Source: Streptomyces zingiberis
Lineage (GTDB): Bacteria; Actinomycetota; Actinomycetes; Streptomycetales; Streptomycetaceae
DNA: 64,000 nt
Assembly (NCBI RefSeq): GCF_012034935.1
Contig: NZ_JAATEN010000010.1
Location: 1-64,000 of the forward strand
Reading direction: 5' to 3'
Both the position numbers and the translations under genes were made by a program. Of this stretch, positions 36,741-45,900 are shown one piece after another; within the stretch, counting starts at the first letter, position 1, and each line of letters starts with the position of its first letter. The notes under the pieces were generated by a model. That model was not told the origin of the DNA. It ran no database searches and was given only the letters and a program-made list of their open reading frames with translations.

Positions 36741-37613
36741 TCACAGCAGATCGAGAATGATCGCGGCGAGTTCGGCGGGCCGGACCATGGGGACGTTGTG
36801 GTGCGAGCTGATGTCGGCCAGCCGGCGGCCGGGGGCGGCGTCCACGACGGCACGCACCTCATCGCGCCGAGCGGCGTGGAAGCCGTCGTCGGCCAGCACG
36901 ATCGTCAGCGGGCAGGCGAGGCGCTCGTACACGCCGGCGCTGGGGAAGACCGGTGCGCCGGGCTCGACGGCACTGACGGTCAGGATCTCCTCGATGGTCG
37001 GCCGTCGTGTCCACCGGTGGCCCGAGCGGAGGAAGGAGCGGCGGGTGACCTCTTCGACGAGCCCGGGCCGGGCCCCGGCGTTGAGCCAGTCCTCCGCAGC
37101 CTCCCGTACGCATTGTTCGACGTAGGCGTGCATCTGCTCGTCGGTGGCCTGCCAGCCGTAGCGGAACACCGTCCGGAGGTGGTCGATCGTCCGCGCCGAC
37201 CGCATGGAGGCGTGCGCCGCGAGCGACGTGTCGCGGTCGTCGAGGACCGCACCGTCCACGACGCAGAGCGCGGCCGGTTCGACCAGGCCCGCCGCGGCGG
37301 CCGCGGTCACCGCGTACCCACCGGTGGAGTGGCCCACCAGGACGGGACGGTCCCAGGAGAGCGCCGTGACGACGGCGCCCACGTCCCGCCAGTACTGCTC
37401 CGCGTCGGTGGAGACGGGACGGCTCCGGCCGTGGCCGCGCAGGTCGACGGCGACCGGATGGCAGGACCCCACCAGGTGGGATGCCACATCCGTCCAGGCG
37501 GCGGCGTTGTGTCCGCTGCCGTGGACCAGCAGTACCCCCGCACCGCGGCCGCCGAAGTCGATCCCCGACAGGACCCCGTCCGCGACGGGGAGTTCGATCT
37601 CTGTCCCCTTCAC
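36741..37613 (-). CDS. Alpha/beta hydrolase
   Basis: 290 residues. The oxyanion motif is VHGSGHNAAAW (about 30-40), the nucleophile elbow is VGHSTGGY with Ser96, a candidate acid Asp is in VLADDGFH (about 240), and the catalytic His is in SSHHNVPM (about 271-272). A cap domain of about 80 residues lies between strands 6 and 7. It is cytosolic with no signal peptide. It is the first gene of a two-gene unit with vgb. A role in processing the same class of depsipeptide or lactone is a natural guess without direct evidence. Confidence 0.87.
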   Translation of the reverse strand: MKGTEIELPVADGVLSGIDFGGRGAGVLLVHGSGHNAAAWTDVASHLVGSCHPVAVDLRGHGRSRPVSTDAEQYWRDVGAVVTALSWDRPVLVGHSTGGYAVTAAAAAGLVEPAALCVVDGAVLDDRDTSLAAHASMRSARTIDHLRTVFRYGWQATDEQMHAYVEQCVREAAEDWLNAGARPGLVEEVTRRSFLRSGHRWTRRPTIEEILTVSAVEPGAPVFPSAGVYERLACPLTIVLADDGFHAARRDEVRAVVDAAPGRRLADISSHHNVPMVRPAELAAIILDLL

Positions 37614-37830
37614 CCTCGTACCCTGCCCACGAGAGGACAGCGGTCACAACCGGTTTTCTCCGGTGCGGAGAGCCTTAGGGTTCCACCTCACCCTCCCGGC
37701 TTCGCAGGTGACGGGTCGCACCGCTGGCCGCCGGGTCCGGACAGCACCTGGTGATCGCAGGGCAGGGGCCCGGTCGCTGCACCAGACTTGCTCCTGTTTT
37801 CCGGCGGAGAAGGGGAAGGGACGGCAGTCC

Positions 37831-38394
37831 ATGACGAACAGCGCGCTTCTGGTGATGGACGTCCAGCGGGACATCGTGGCCCTCGTCGATGACGGGTCCG
37901 GGTATCTGCCGCGCCTGCGCGGGGCGATCGACGGGGCCCGGGCCGCGGGTGTCCCCGTGATCCATGTGGTGCTCGGGTTACGGCCGGGCGATCCGGGAGT
38001 CGGCCCCCGCAACAAGGCGATGGGCGCCATCGTGCGGGCCGGTCTGTGCACCGAGGGGACCCCTGGCGCCGCGATCCATGACGCCGTCGCGCCCCGGCGG
38101 GGTGAGGTCGTGGTCACCAAGAGGCGGGGGAGCGCGTTCTCGGGGAGCGACCTGGACCTGGTGCTCCGGGCACGCGGCATCGACAGCCTCGTGCTCACGG
38201 GCATCGCCACCAGCGGTGTCGTGCTGTCCACCCTGTGGCACGCCGCCGACCTGGACTTCGGCCTCACGGTCCTGGCCGATGGATGCCTCGACCGCGACCC
38301 CGAGGTGCACCGGATGCTCACGGGGAAGTTGTTCCCGCGGTGCGCGGACGTGGTCACCGTCGAGGAGTGGGTGGGAGCCGTCGCGCCGCTGTAG
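37831..38394 (+). CDS. Isochorismatase-fold hydrolase lacking the usual cysteine
   Basis: 187 residues from ATG 37831 (GAAGGGACGG upstream). The catalytic Asp10 (VMDVQRD) and Lys97 (VVVTKRRGSAF) are present. In the third motif, LTGIATSGVVLSTLW, the position normally held by the nucleophilic Cys is about Val130. True isochorismatases (EntB, PhzD) also lack this Cys, whereas nicotinamidases and carbamoylases need it. An isochorismatase-like or other vinyl-ether hydrolysis, or a non-catalytic role, is therefore more plausible than an amidase. The gene stands alone, convergent with the ABC transporter. Confidence 0.82.
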   Translation: MTNSALLVMDVQRDIVALVDDGSGYLPRLRGAIDGARAAGVPVIHVVLGLRPGDPGVGPRNKAMGAIVRAGLCTEGTPGAAIHDAVAPRRGEVVVTKRRGSAFSGSDLDLVLRARGIDSLVLTGIATSGVVLSTLWHAADLDFGLTVLADGCLDRDPEVHRMLTGKLFPRCADVVTVEEWVGAVAPL

Positions 38395-38466
38395 GAGAGG
38401 CCGGCCCGGGGGCCGGGGAACCAGGGGGACCGCGGGAGCCGGAGCCGCGGAGGGCGGCGCGTGCGG

Positions 38467-38510
38467 CCACGGGGTGCGGCCGGGTCCTCGGGCCCCGCCG
38501 CACCCCGTGG
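38467..38510. terminator. Bidirectional hairpin terminator
   Basis: 14-bp perfect arms (38467-38480 and 38497-38510) with an additional inner GGG/CCC pairing, followed by TGCGTTTCCCC. It lies between two convergent genes (isochorismatase-fold gene and ABC permease). Confidence 0.82.
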
Positions 38511-38561
38511 TGCGTTTCCCCGCCTCGCGCCGGCCGGGTTTCCCGTCCCGCGCGCGGGCGG

Positions 38562-39509
38562 TTACTTCACCGCGCCCGCCATCACGCCGTTGACGAACTG
38601 GCGCTGGAAGGCGAAGAAGACCGCGAGCGGGATCACCATCGACAGGAAGGCCCCGGAGGCCAGCACGTCGATGTTGTTGCCGAACTGGCGGACCTGCTGC
38701 TGGAGTGCCACCGTGATCGGGGGCGCGCCCGGGTCGGCGAAGATCAGCGCCACCAGCATGTCGTTCCACACCCACAGGAACTGGAAGATCCCCAGCGAGG
38801 CGATGGCCGGCCCGCCGAGCGGCAGGACCACCCGGGCGAAGAGCCGGATCTCACCCGCGCCGTCCAGCCGTGCCGCCTCCAGGAGTTCCCGGGGGATCTC
38901 CGCGAAGAAGTTCCGCAGCAGGAACACCGCGAACGGCAGGCCGAAGGCGACGTGGAAGAGGACCACGCCCACCAGGGTCTGGAAGATCCCCAGGGTGTTG
39001 AAGAGGCGGGACACCGGGATCAGCGCCACCTGCACCGGCACCACCAGCAGCCCCACGACCACCATGAACCACCAGTCCCGGCCGGGGAAGTCCAGCCAGG
39101 CGAAGGCGTAGCCCGCCAGCGCGCCGATGACGACCACCAGCAGTGTGGAGGGCACCGTGATCGCCACGGTGGTCCACAGCGAGCCCATGACGGTCTCGTT
39201 GGTGAGCAGGTTGGCGTAGTTCTCCGCCGTGAGCTGGGCGGGCCGGCTGAAGACGGTCCACCAGCCGGTCTCGGCGATGTCCGTGGGCCCCCGGAACGAG
39301 GAGATCAGCAGACCCACCGTGGGCATCAGCCAGAACAGGGCGATCAGGACCAGGACGACCTGGACCACGCCCCCACTGGCGCGCGCCGACAGCCGGGAGA
39401 TGACCGAGGGACCGCGGGAGTCCCCGGCCTCCGGTCCGGCCGTCTTCGCCACGGGGCCGCCTGCCGCCCCGCCCCGTCCCGCCGTGTCCGTATCCGTCGA
39501 GGCGCTCAC
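38562..39509 (-). CDS. Carbohydrate ABC transporter permease (MalG type)
   Basis: 315 residues. A Gly/Ala-rich cytoplasmic leader is followed by six predicted membrane helices and the permease EAA loop (EIPRELLEAARLDGAGEIRL) that docks on the ATPase. It is the distal gene of a binding protein - permease - permease operon, and the start ATG 39509 overlaps the preceding stop. No ATP-binding subunit is encoded; Streptomyces sugar importers usually share MsiK encoded elsewhere. Confidence 0.93.
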   Translation of the reverse strand: MSASTDTDTAGRGGAAGGPVAKTAGPEAGDSRGPSVISRLSARASGGVVQVVLVLIALFWLMPTVGLLISSFRGPTDIAETGWWTVFSRPAQLTAENYANLLTNETVMGSLWTTVAITVPSTLLVVVIGALAGYAFAWLDFPGRDWWFMVVVGLLVVPVQVALIPVSRLFNTLGIFQTLVGVVLFHVAFGLPFAVFLLRNFFAEIPRELLEAARLDGAGEIRLFARVVLPLGGPAIASLGIFQFLWVWNDMLVALIFADPGAPPITVALQQQVRQFGNNIDVLASGAFLSMVIPLAVFFAFQRQFVNGVMAGAVK

Positions 39510-40876
39510 CGGCGTCGCTCCCTTCGCATACGGCGGATGTTGAAGATCATCACCGGGACCACCAGCAGCAGCAGGATCACGGCGATCGCGCTGCCGACGC
39601 CCTGCTCGGTGTCCGTGCCGAAGGAGAGCAGATACAGCTGGAGCGCCAGGACGTTGGCGTCGTTCTGCGTGGCCCCCGGCGCGAGGATGTAGACCAGGTC
39701 GAAGACCTTCAACACGTTGATCATCAGGGTGACGGTGACCACCGCGAGCACCGGCGCCAGCAGGGGCACCGTGATCCGGCGGAAGACCTGTCCCTCCGTC
39801 GCCCCGTCCACCCGCGCGGCCTCCATCAGCTCACGCGGCACGCTCGCCAGCCCGGCCGCGATGAGGACCATGGCGAACCCGGCCCACATCCAGATGTAGC
39901 TGCCGATGATGGCGGGGGTGACGAGGTTCGGGCCCAGCCAGTTGATGCCGTTGTACGGCTGGGCGAAGTTGGCCCCGGGCAGCCGGAGCTGGGCGCCGTC
40001 CGCCGCGGCGGGCAGGGAATACGTCCCGTCCTCGCCGGACGTGGTGGTGGCGACCGTTCTCCCGTCCTTCACCGCCTCGACCGTCACCCCGGCGAGCGCC
40101 TTCTCGCCGGAGTCGATCTCGCCGGCCTTGCCGCCCCCGCCGGGGGAGAAGTCCAGCCAGACGGTGCCGGTGACCTTCCCCTCCTCGGCGCGGGCCGCCG
40201 CGGCGTCCCGCGCGTCCGCGGGCACCTTGGCCGGGGGTATGCCCACCAGCGGCAGCCCGGTGGACTCACCGGCCCGCACGGTCTCCTCCGTGGTGAAGGA
40301 GCCGCCCGCGGTCTTCTCCATCCCGGAGTTCGGCCGTGGCCGGGCGCCCGGGTAGGCGGAGGACTCGGTGAAGGTGTCGTGGACGCCCACCCACACGGCG
40401 TTGGCCACGCCGCGCTCGGGGTCCTGCTGGTAGACGAGGGTGAAGATGATGCCCGCCGCCAGCATGGAGATCGCCATCGGCATGAAGACGATCATCTTGA
40501 AGGCGGTGCCCCAGCGGACCCGTTCGGTCAGCACGGCGTAGATCAGGCCGAGCGCCGTGGAGACGGTGGGGGCGACGATCACCCAGACCAGGTTGTTCTT
40601 CAGCGCGGTGAACGTGTCGGGGTCGGAGAAGAGCTCGCCGTAGTTGTCCAGCCCGACGAAGGTGGAGCCGCCCGTGTCGAAGAGGCTGCGCACCACCGAG
40701 TACACGATCGGGTAGACCACGAGCGCGGCCAGCAGCACCAGCGCGGGCAGCAGGAAGCAGACCGCCACCCAGCGGCGGGTGCCGGTCACGCTCCGGGGCT
40801 TCTTCGTGGATCGCTGCGTGATGGGGGGCGGCGGGGCGCCGGGCTCGGCGGCGCCCCCCGCTGTCGCTGTCGTCAT
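39506..40876 (-). CDS. Carbohydrate ABC transporter permease (MalF type) with Ig-like insert
   Basis: 456 residues, about 150 longer than usual. Membrane helices at the start (WVAVCFLLPALVLLAALVVY) and after residue 315 are normal, and the EAA loop is SVPRELMEAARVDGATEGQV. Between residues about 165 and 310 lies an extracytoplasmic insert with a region resembling CarboxypepD_reg/SdrD B-like folds (GEKALAGVTVEAVKDGRTVA, TTTSGEDGTYSLP). This takes the position of the MalF P2 loop, which contacts the binding protein. It is co-translated with the MalG-type permease and 13 bp downstream of the binding-protein gene. Confidence 0.92.
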   Translation of the reverse strand: MTTATAGGAAEPGAPPPPITQRSTKKPRSVTGTRRWVAVCFLLPALVLLAALVVYPIVYSVVRSLFDTGGSTFVGLDNYGELFSDPDTFTALKNNLVWVIVAPTVSTALGLIYAVLTERVRWGTAFKMIVFMPMAISMLAAGIIFTLVYQQDPERGVANAVWVGVHDTFTESSAYPGARPRPNSGMEKTAGGSFTTEETVRAGESTGLPLVGIPPAKVPADARDAAAARAEEGKVTGTVWLDFSPGGGGKAGEIDSGEKALAGVTVEAVKDGRTVATTTSGEDGTYSLPAAADGAQLRLPGANFAQPYNGINWLGPNLVTPAIIGSYIWMWAGFAMVLIAAGLASVPRELMEAARVDGATEGQVFRRITVPLLAPVLAVVTVTLMINVLKVFDLVYILAPGATQNDANVLALQLYLLSFGTDTEQGVGSAIAVILLLLVVPVMIFNIRRMRRERRR

Positions 40877-40889
40877 CGGTCGCGGCCCG

Positions 40890-42299
40890 TCAGTTCTTGT
40901 AGGCCTTGGCCGCCGCGGTCTCCAGGTCCTTCATGGCCCCCGCGACGTCGTCGGGGTTCTTCAGGAAGTCCTGGAGCGCCTTCCACTCGCCCTCGCCCTT
41001 GGTGCCGCCGAAGGAGGCCGGCGCCTGGTCGGACATGTCGAAGCGGAAGTCGTCCCCGGCGTCGATGAGCGCCTTGGCGATGTCCCGCTGGACGTCGTCC
41101 GGGTACGCCTTCAGGTCCAGCTCCTTGTTGGGCGAGATGAAGCCGCCCGCCTCGGCCCAGATCTGCGCCGCGTCCGTCGAGGCGAGGAAGGTGAGCAGGG
41201 CCTGGGCGCCCTTGCCCTTCTTCAGCGCGACGGCCACGTCACCGGCGCTGACCACCGGGGCGTCGTCACCGACCGCGGGGAAGGGGAAGACCTTGGCATC
41301 CGTGCCGATCTTCGCCTTGGTGTCGGAGGTGATGTTGACGGCGACGAAGTCACCCTCGAAGACCATCGCGGCCTTCGGCGCGTCCCCGCCGGTGAAGGTC
41401 TGGATGACGGACTTGGGGAACTCGGTCTGGAGCGCGCCGTTCTGGCCGCCCGCGAGCAGCGTCTTGTCGCCGAACAGCTCCCCGAGCGTCTCCAGCGCCT
41501 TCTCCACGGAGGGGTCGGTCCACTTGATCTTGTGCTCGGCGAGCTGGTCGTACTTCTCCGGGCCCGCCTGGGAGAGGTAGATGTTCTCGAACCAGTCGGT
41601 GAGGGTCCAGCCGTCGGCGCCGCCGACGGAGACCGGGGCCACGCCGGAGTCGGAGATGAGGCGGGAGGTCTCGATGAACTCGCCCCAGGTGGCGGGCTCC
41701 TGGGCGCCCGCGTTCTCGAAGGCCGCGGTATTGTACCAGATCAGGGACTTGTTGGCGGCCTTGAAGTAGACGCCGTACTGCTCGCCGTCGTGCGCCCCGA
41801 GGTCCTGCCAGCCCTGCGAGAAGTTCTTCTCCAGCTGCTTCTTCACCTCGGCGCCGGCGGGCTGGAGGCGGCCCTGCTCGGCGAACTGCTTGAGCACGCC
41901 GACCTGGGGGAGCATCGCGACGTCCGGCGGCTGGCCGCCCTCGATCTTGGTACCGAGGAAGGTGGATATGGAGTCACCGGTCGGGACGAAGGAGACCTCC
42001 GCGCCGGTGCGCTTCTCGAACTCGTCCAGCACCGCCTTGAAGTTCTTCTGCTCGCTGCCCGTCCACACCGCGGCGACCTGGAGCTTCTGGCCGTCCAGCT
42101 TGGGCAGGTCGACGGTGACCTCACTCTTCGCGCCGTCATCACCGCCCCCGCCGCCGTCGCTGTCCCCGCCGCCCCCGCAGGCCGCCGTGAGCGCGAGGGC
42201 GCCCGCGGCGAGCGCTGCCGTCGCGGCGCGGACGACACCGGCCCGGCGTGTTCTGCGTGCCCCCCGCGGTGTGCCTGACGGGGAGAGAACTGTGCGCAT
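40890..42299 (-). CDS. Sugar ABC transporter substrate-binding lipoprotein
   Basis: 469 residues. A basic N-terminus, hydrophobic stretch and lipobox LTAAC give a lipidated Cys41, followed by a Gly/Asp-rich tether and a family 1 solute-binding fold (WGEFIETSRLISDSGVAPVS; AMVFEGDFVAVNI). It is tethered outside the membrane and hands substrate to the two permeases. GGAGGAGG lies 9 bases before ATG 42299. Substrate unknown; oligosaccharides such as alpha-glucosides are typical for this size. A candidate promoter lies at 42430-42458. Confidence 0.94.
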   Translation of the reverse strand: MRTVLSPSGTPRGARRTRRAGVVRAATAALAAGALALTAACGGGGDSDGGGGGDDGAKSEVTVDLPKLDGQKLQVAAVWTGSEQKNFKAVLDEFEKRTGAEVSFVPTGDSISTFLGTKIEGGQPPDVAMLPQVGVLKQFAEQGRLQPAGAEVKKQLEKNFSQGWQDLGAHDGEQYGVYFKAANKSLIWYNTAAFENAGAQEPATWGEFIETSRLISDSGVAPVSVGGADGWTLTDWFENIYLSQAGPEKYDQLAEHKIKWTDPSVEKALETLGELFGDKTLLAGGQNGALQTEFPKSVIQTFTGGDAPKAAMVFEGDFVAVNITSDTKAKIGTDAKVFPFPAVGDDAPVVSAGDVAVALKKGKGAQALLTFLASTDAAQIWAEAGGFISPNKELDLKAYPDDVQRDIAKALIDAGDDFRFDMSDQAPASFGGTKGEGEWKALQDFLKNPDDVAGAMKDLETAAAKAYKN

Positions 42300-42905
42300 C
42301 CTGCCGACCTCCTCCGGGGCCTCCTGGGCCCCCTCTTGCGAACCCCCGTGAGGGGGGCGGCCCGCGTGCGGTCGTCCCGGTCAGGAGCCGGCCGCACAGG
42401 GCACACGCCCCTTACGTACTGTGCGACAAGTCCTATGCCGAACAGGTAGCCACCGCAATACCGATACGGCCCCCAATGTGGGGATCGTGACCGGGATGTG
42501 ACCCGGTCAGAGCGGTGACGGGCACTTGGTCCCACTCCGTCCCGCGCCCCGGGAGCCGCCGCGCCACCGCGCGCCGCGCGGTGACGCGGGGTGACGGAAC
42601 CGGGGGCCGGGCGGGGCGGCCCGGTGGCGGTGGCCGCCGGAGCCCCGCGAACGGTACCGGGCCGCCGGCCGGCGAACGGGAGCGCTCCGCGCCGGCGGCG
42701 CCTGGCGGGGGGCACATACCCGCGAAGTGCGCTGCTATGCGCGCGGGTTGGCGCCGGTCACCCGGGGGCCGGGGCAGGGAACCGCCCGCGGGGCGGCCGT
42801 TGCCGTGCGCCGCCGGGCGGTCCGCCCGGCGGGCCGTCGTACGGGCCGCCCCGCACGCCTCTCTCCGCGCCGCCGGACGGGCCGCCCCACGGGCCGGACG
42901 GGCCG
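42300..42905. other. Intergenic region between ABC operon and FHA-FtsK gene (606 bp)
   Basis: The first 160 bases hold the ABC operon leader and promoter. From 42500 to 42905 the sequence is extremely G/C-rich low complexity (GCCGGGCGG-type words), with no hairpin I can call confidently and no supported gene. Confidence 0.5.
42430..42458 (-). promoter_or_regulatory. Candidate promoter of the sugar ABC operon
   Basis: On the minus strand TTGCGG (42453-42458), a 17-base spacer, then TAGGAC (42430-42435). It lies in a comparatively AT-rich patch about 125 bases before the binding-protein start. No clear DasR- or LacI-type palindrome is seen beside it. Confidence 0.4.
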
Positions 42906-45900
42906 TCACACGAGCGGAGGCGCCGGCGCGGCCCCCGCCGACTCGGCGGCCCGCTGGAGGGCGCTGGCCAGCAGCGCCAGGTCCGTCGGGCCGTTGCCCA
43001 GCTCGCGCACCGGGCGGCGGGCCGGCGGGTCGCCCATCCGCTCCCAGTCGAGCGGCACGACCGTCGGGCGCTGGGTCGCCGTCCGCGGGATGCGCCCGGT
43101 GACCCGGCCCGCCTGGAACGGGACGGCCGGGCCGGCCCGCCCGGTCAGCCGCCCCCGGCCGGCTGTCGCGTCCGCCTTCTCCGGCCCGTCCACCACCGGG
43201 GGCAGCACCTCCAGGGCGACGCGGACCCCCGCCGCGGCGGCGGTGGCGGTGCCCGCGACACACTCCGGGCGGCCGGTCGAGGCGATCAGGTGCACCCCGA
43301 GCCGGGCCCCGTCCCGTGCCACCGCCTCCAGCGCCCGCACCATGGAGCCCGCCGCCGGGCGGCCGGGGCTGCCGAGCGCGGGGGAGAGCAGGGCGTCGAG
43401 GTCGTCGACGAGCACCACCAGCCGGGGCAGCGCCTCCGGCCCCGCCGGAGCCCGCGCCCCGGGCGGCTCGGGGGCACCGGCCGCCGAGGGCACGGCGCCG
43501 GCCGCGCCCGGCCGGGCGGCCCCGGGGCCACCGGGCGCCCCCGCGGCGGGGACGGGCCGGGAACCGGCTCCGGCCGTGCCCCCGGGGCGGGGGAGCCGCC
43601 ACTCGCCCGTGCGTTCGGCCGCCCGTTCGCGGCCCCGCTCCGCACCGCGGCGGGCGGTCCGGCCGGCCGGCGCGGGGTGCCGGGCGTGCCAGGCGGTGAA
43701 CTCCACCCCGCCGAGCAGCCCGTCGCGGCGCTTCAGCTCGGCGGTGAGCGCCTGCGCGAAGGCCCGCATCCGGACCGGGTCGACCCCGGACACATGCGTC
43801 GTCACCTGCGGCAGTTCGGTGCAGACCCGCAGCCCCTCGTCACGCGTCTCGGGCCGCTCCGAGCGCAGCCCGCCGCCGTCCACCAGGGCCATCGCCAGCC
43901 GGTCGGGCCGGTCGGCCGCCGCGAGGGAGGCCGCCAGCGACCGCAGCAGCTCCGTCTTGCCGGTGCCCGGCCCGCCCTCGACCAGCAGATGCGGGCCGTC
44001 CACCGCCACGTCCACGGTGAGCGGGCCGTGCGGTCCCGCGCCGAGCACCGCGTGCAGCCGGCCGCCGGGGGGCGTGCCCGGGTCGGACGCGGCGGCCCAG
44101 CGGGCGGTCAGCGACGCGGGGGTGGCACGGGCCAGGCCCAGCTCGTCCAGGAGCCGGGCCGCCCGGGGCAGTGTGACGGCCACCCGCCGCGAGCCGGCCG
44201 GGTCCGGGACCGCGGCGCCCGAGGCGGCCGCGGCGGCCGGTTCGGGGTCCGGGAGCCGGAGCGGCGCCAGCGACCGGGCGAACCGCTCCGCCCAGGCCGC
44301 GGAGACGGCGTCGGCGACGGCGGCCGTGCCGTTGTCCGGCAGCCCGGCGGGCGGGGGGACCGGCGGCGGGGCCGGGGGACCGGCCGCCGGGTCAGGCAGC
44401 GGCCGGGAGAGACCGTGCGTCCGGCCGGGATCGCCGTGCGGGGCCGGAGAACGGCCGGCGTCGGGCGGTGTGGGCGCGCCGCTCCGGGCGGCTGTCCCGC
44501 CCCGCGAGCTCCCACCGTCCGACGAGCCCAGGGCGCCCGGGGCCCCCGGGGCGCGCGGGCCGGAAGGCGCGGGGGTGGCGCGCGGGGAGTGCGGGCGGCC
44601 GGCCGTGCCGCCGGGGCTGCCATGGCCGCCGGCCGGTGCCGACCCGCCGCGCCGGTCCGCCGGAAGCTGTATCACCCGGAGCGCCGTGGCCACCTCACCG
44701 CTGAGCATCGCCACCGCCCCGCACTCCCCGAACGCCGGGGAGACGGCGCACGCCCGCTCGTAGTTGGCGAGCAGCGGCGCCGCGGGCGAGGCGGCCGGGG
44801 TCTCCACCGCGCAGAGCAGATGCACCCCGGCGGCCGGACCGGCCACCGCGAGCCGGGTGGTGGCCTCCCGCAGCTCGGCGGAGCCCGGATCGCCGTCCAG
44901 CACCACCACGGTGTACGGGCCGGGCCCCTGGTCCGCCGGCGGACCGTACGGGCCCTGCGGCCCGGACCGGGCGGCGGGACCGGCGGTACCGCCCGGCGGC
45001 GTCTCGGCCACCTGCCGCGCCAGCTCCGCGATCCGGGCCGCGGCCTGTTCCCCGTCGTAGGCGAGCAGCAGCCGGCAGTCCTGGCCGTGCGCCGGGCGGA
45101 GCTGGGGCAGCCAGCCCAGCCAGGCCCACTCGGCCATCCGGTCCCGCAGCCGCCGCGCCGGGTCGGCGCTGATCAGCACGAGTTCCAGGGCGGCCGGCGA
45201 GTGCAGCGCCGCGAGCTGCGCCACCACGGAACGCGCCAGCCCGGCCAGCCGCGCCCGCGGCCCGGCCAGCCCCAGCGAACCGGCCTGCCGCAGCCCGACC
45301 GTGACGGGGTACGAGGGAACACCCGCGCGATCCGCCGTGCCCAGCCGCACCACCAGCGCGTCGGGGTGGGCCGGGCCGCGCTCCCACAGCCGGGGGCCGG
45401 GGCCGAGGGCGGTGAGCAGGATCTCCGCGGGGTCGGGCCAGCGGCGGTGCAGGGCGGCCGCCGCCGTGGACGTGGACCGCGCGGCGCTCGCCGCCCCGCC
45501 GGCCGCCGGCCGTTCCGCGCCGGGCCGGCCGCCGGTCAGGCGGCGTGCCCAGGCTCCTATGCCCCGGCCGGGGGCGGGAGGCGCCGGGTCCGGGCGGTCC
45601 GGCCGGGCCCGGAGGTCGTCCGGGTGGTCCCGGTGGTCCCGGTGGTCCGGGTGATCGCGGTACCGGTCCACGCGGCCCGGGTGCTCCTGGTGATCCGGAC
45701 GGCCTTCGGCCACCGGGTGTCCCCCGGCCCCGGCCGCTCCGTACCCCCCGGTCCGCTGACGGGGCAGCCGCGCCCCGCGGCCGGTCTCCCACCCGCCCTC
45801 CCGGGGCCCGGCCCCGCCATGTTGCGGGGTTCCATGCCCCGGGGTTCCATGCTCCGGGGCTCCGTGGTCCGGGGTCCGGTGCCCCGGTGCTCCGTGGTCC

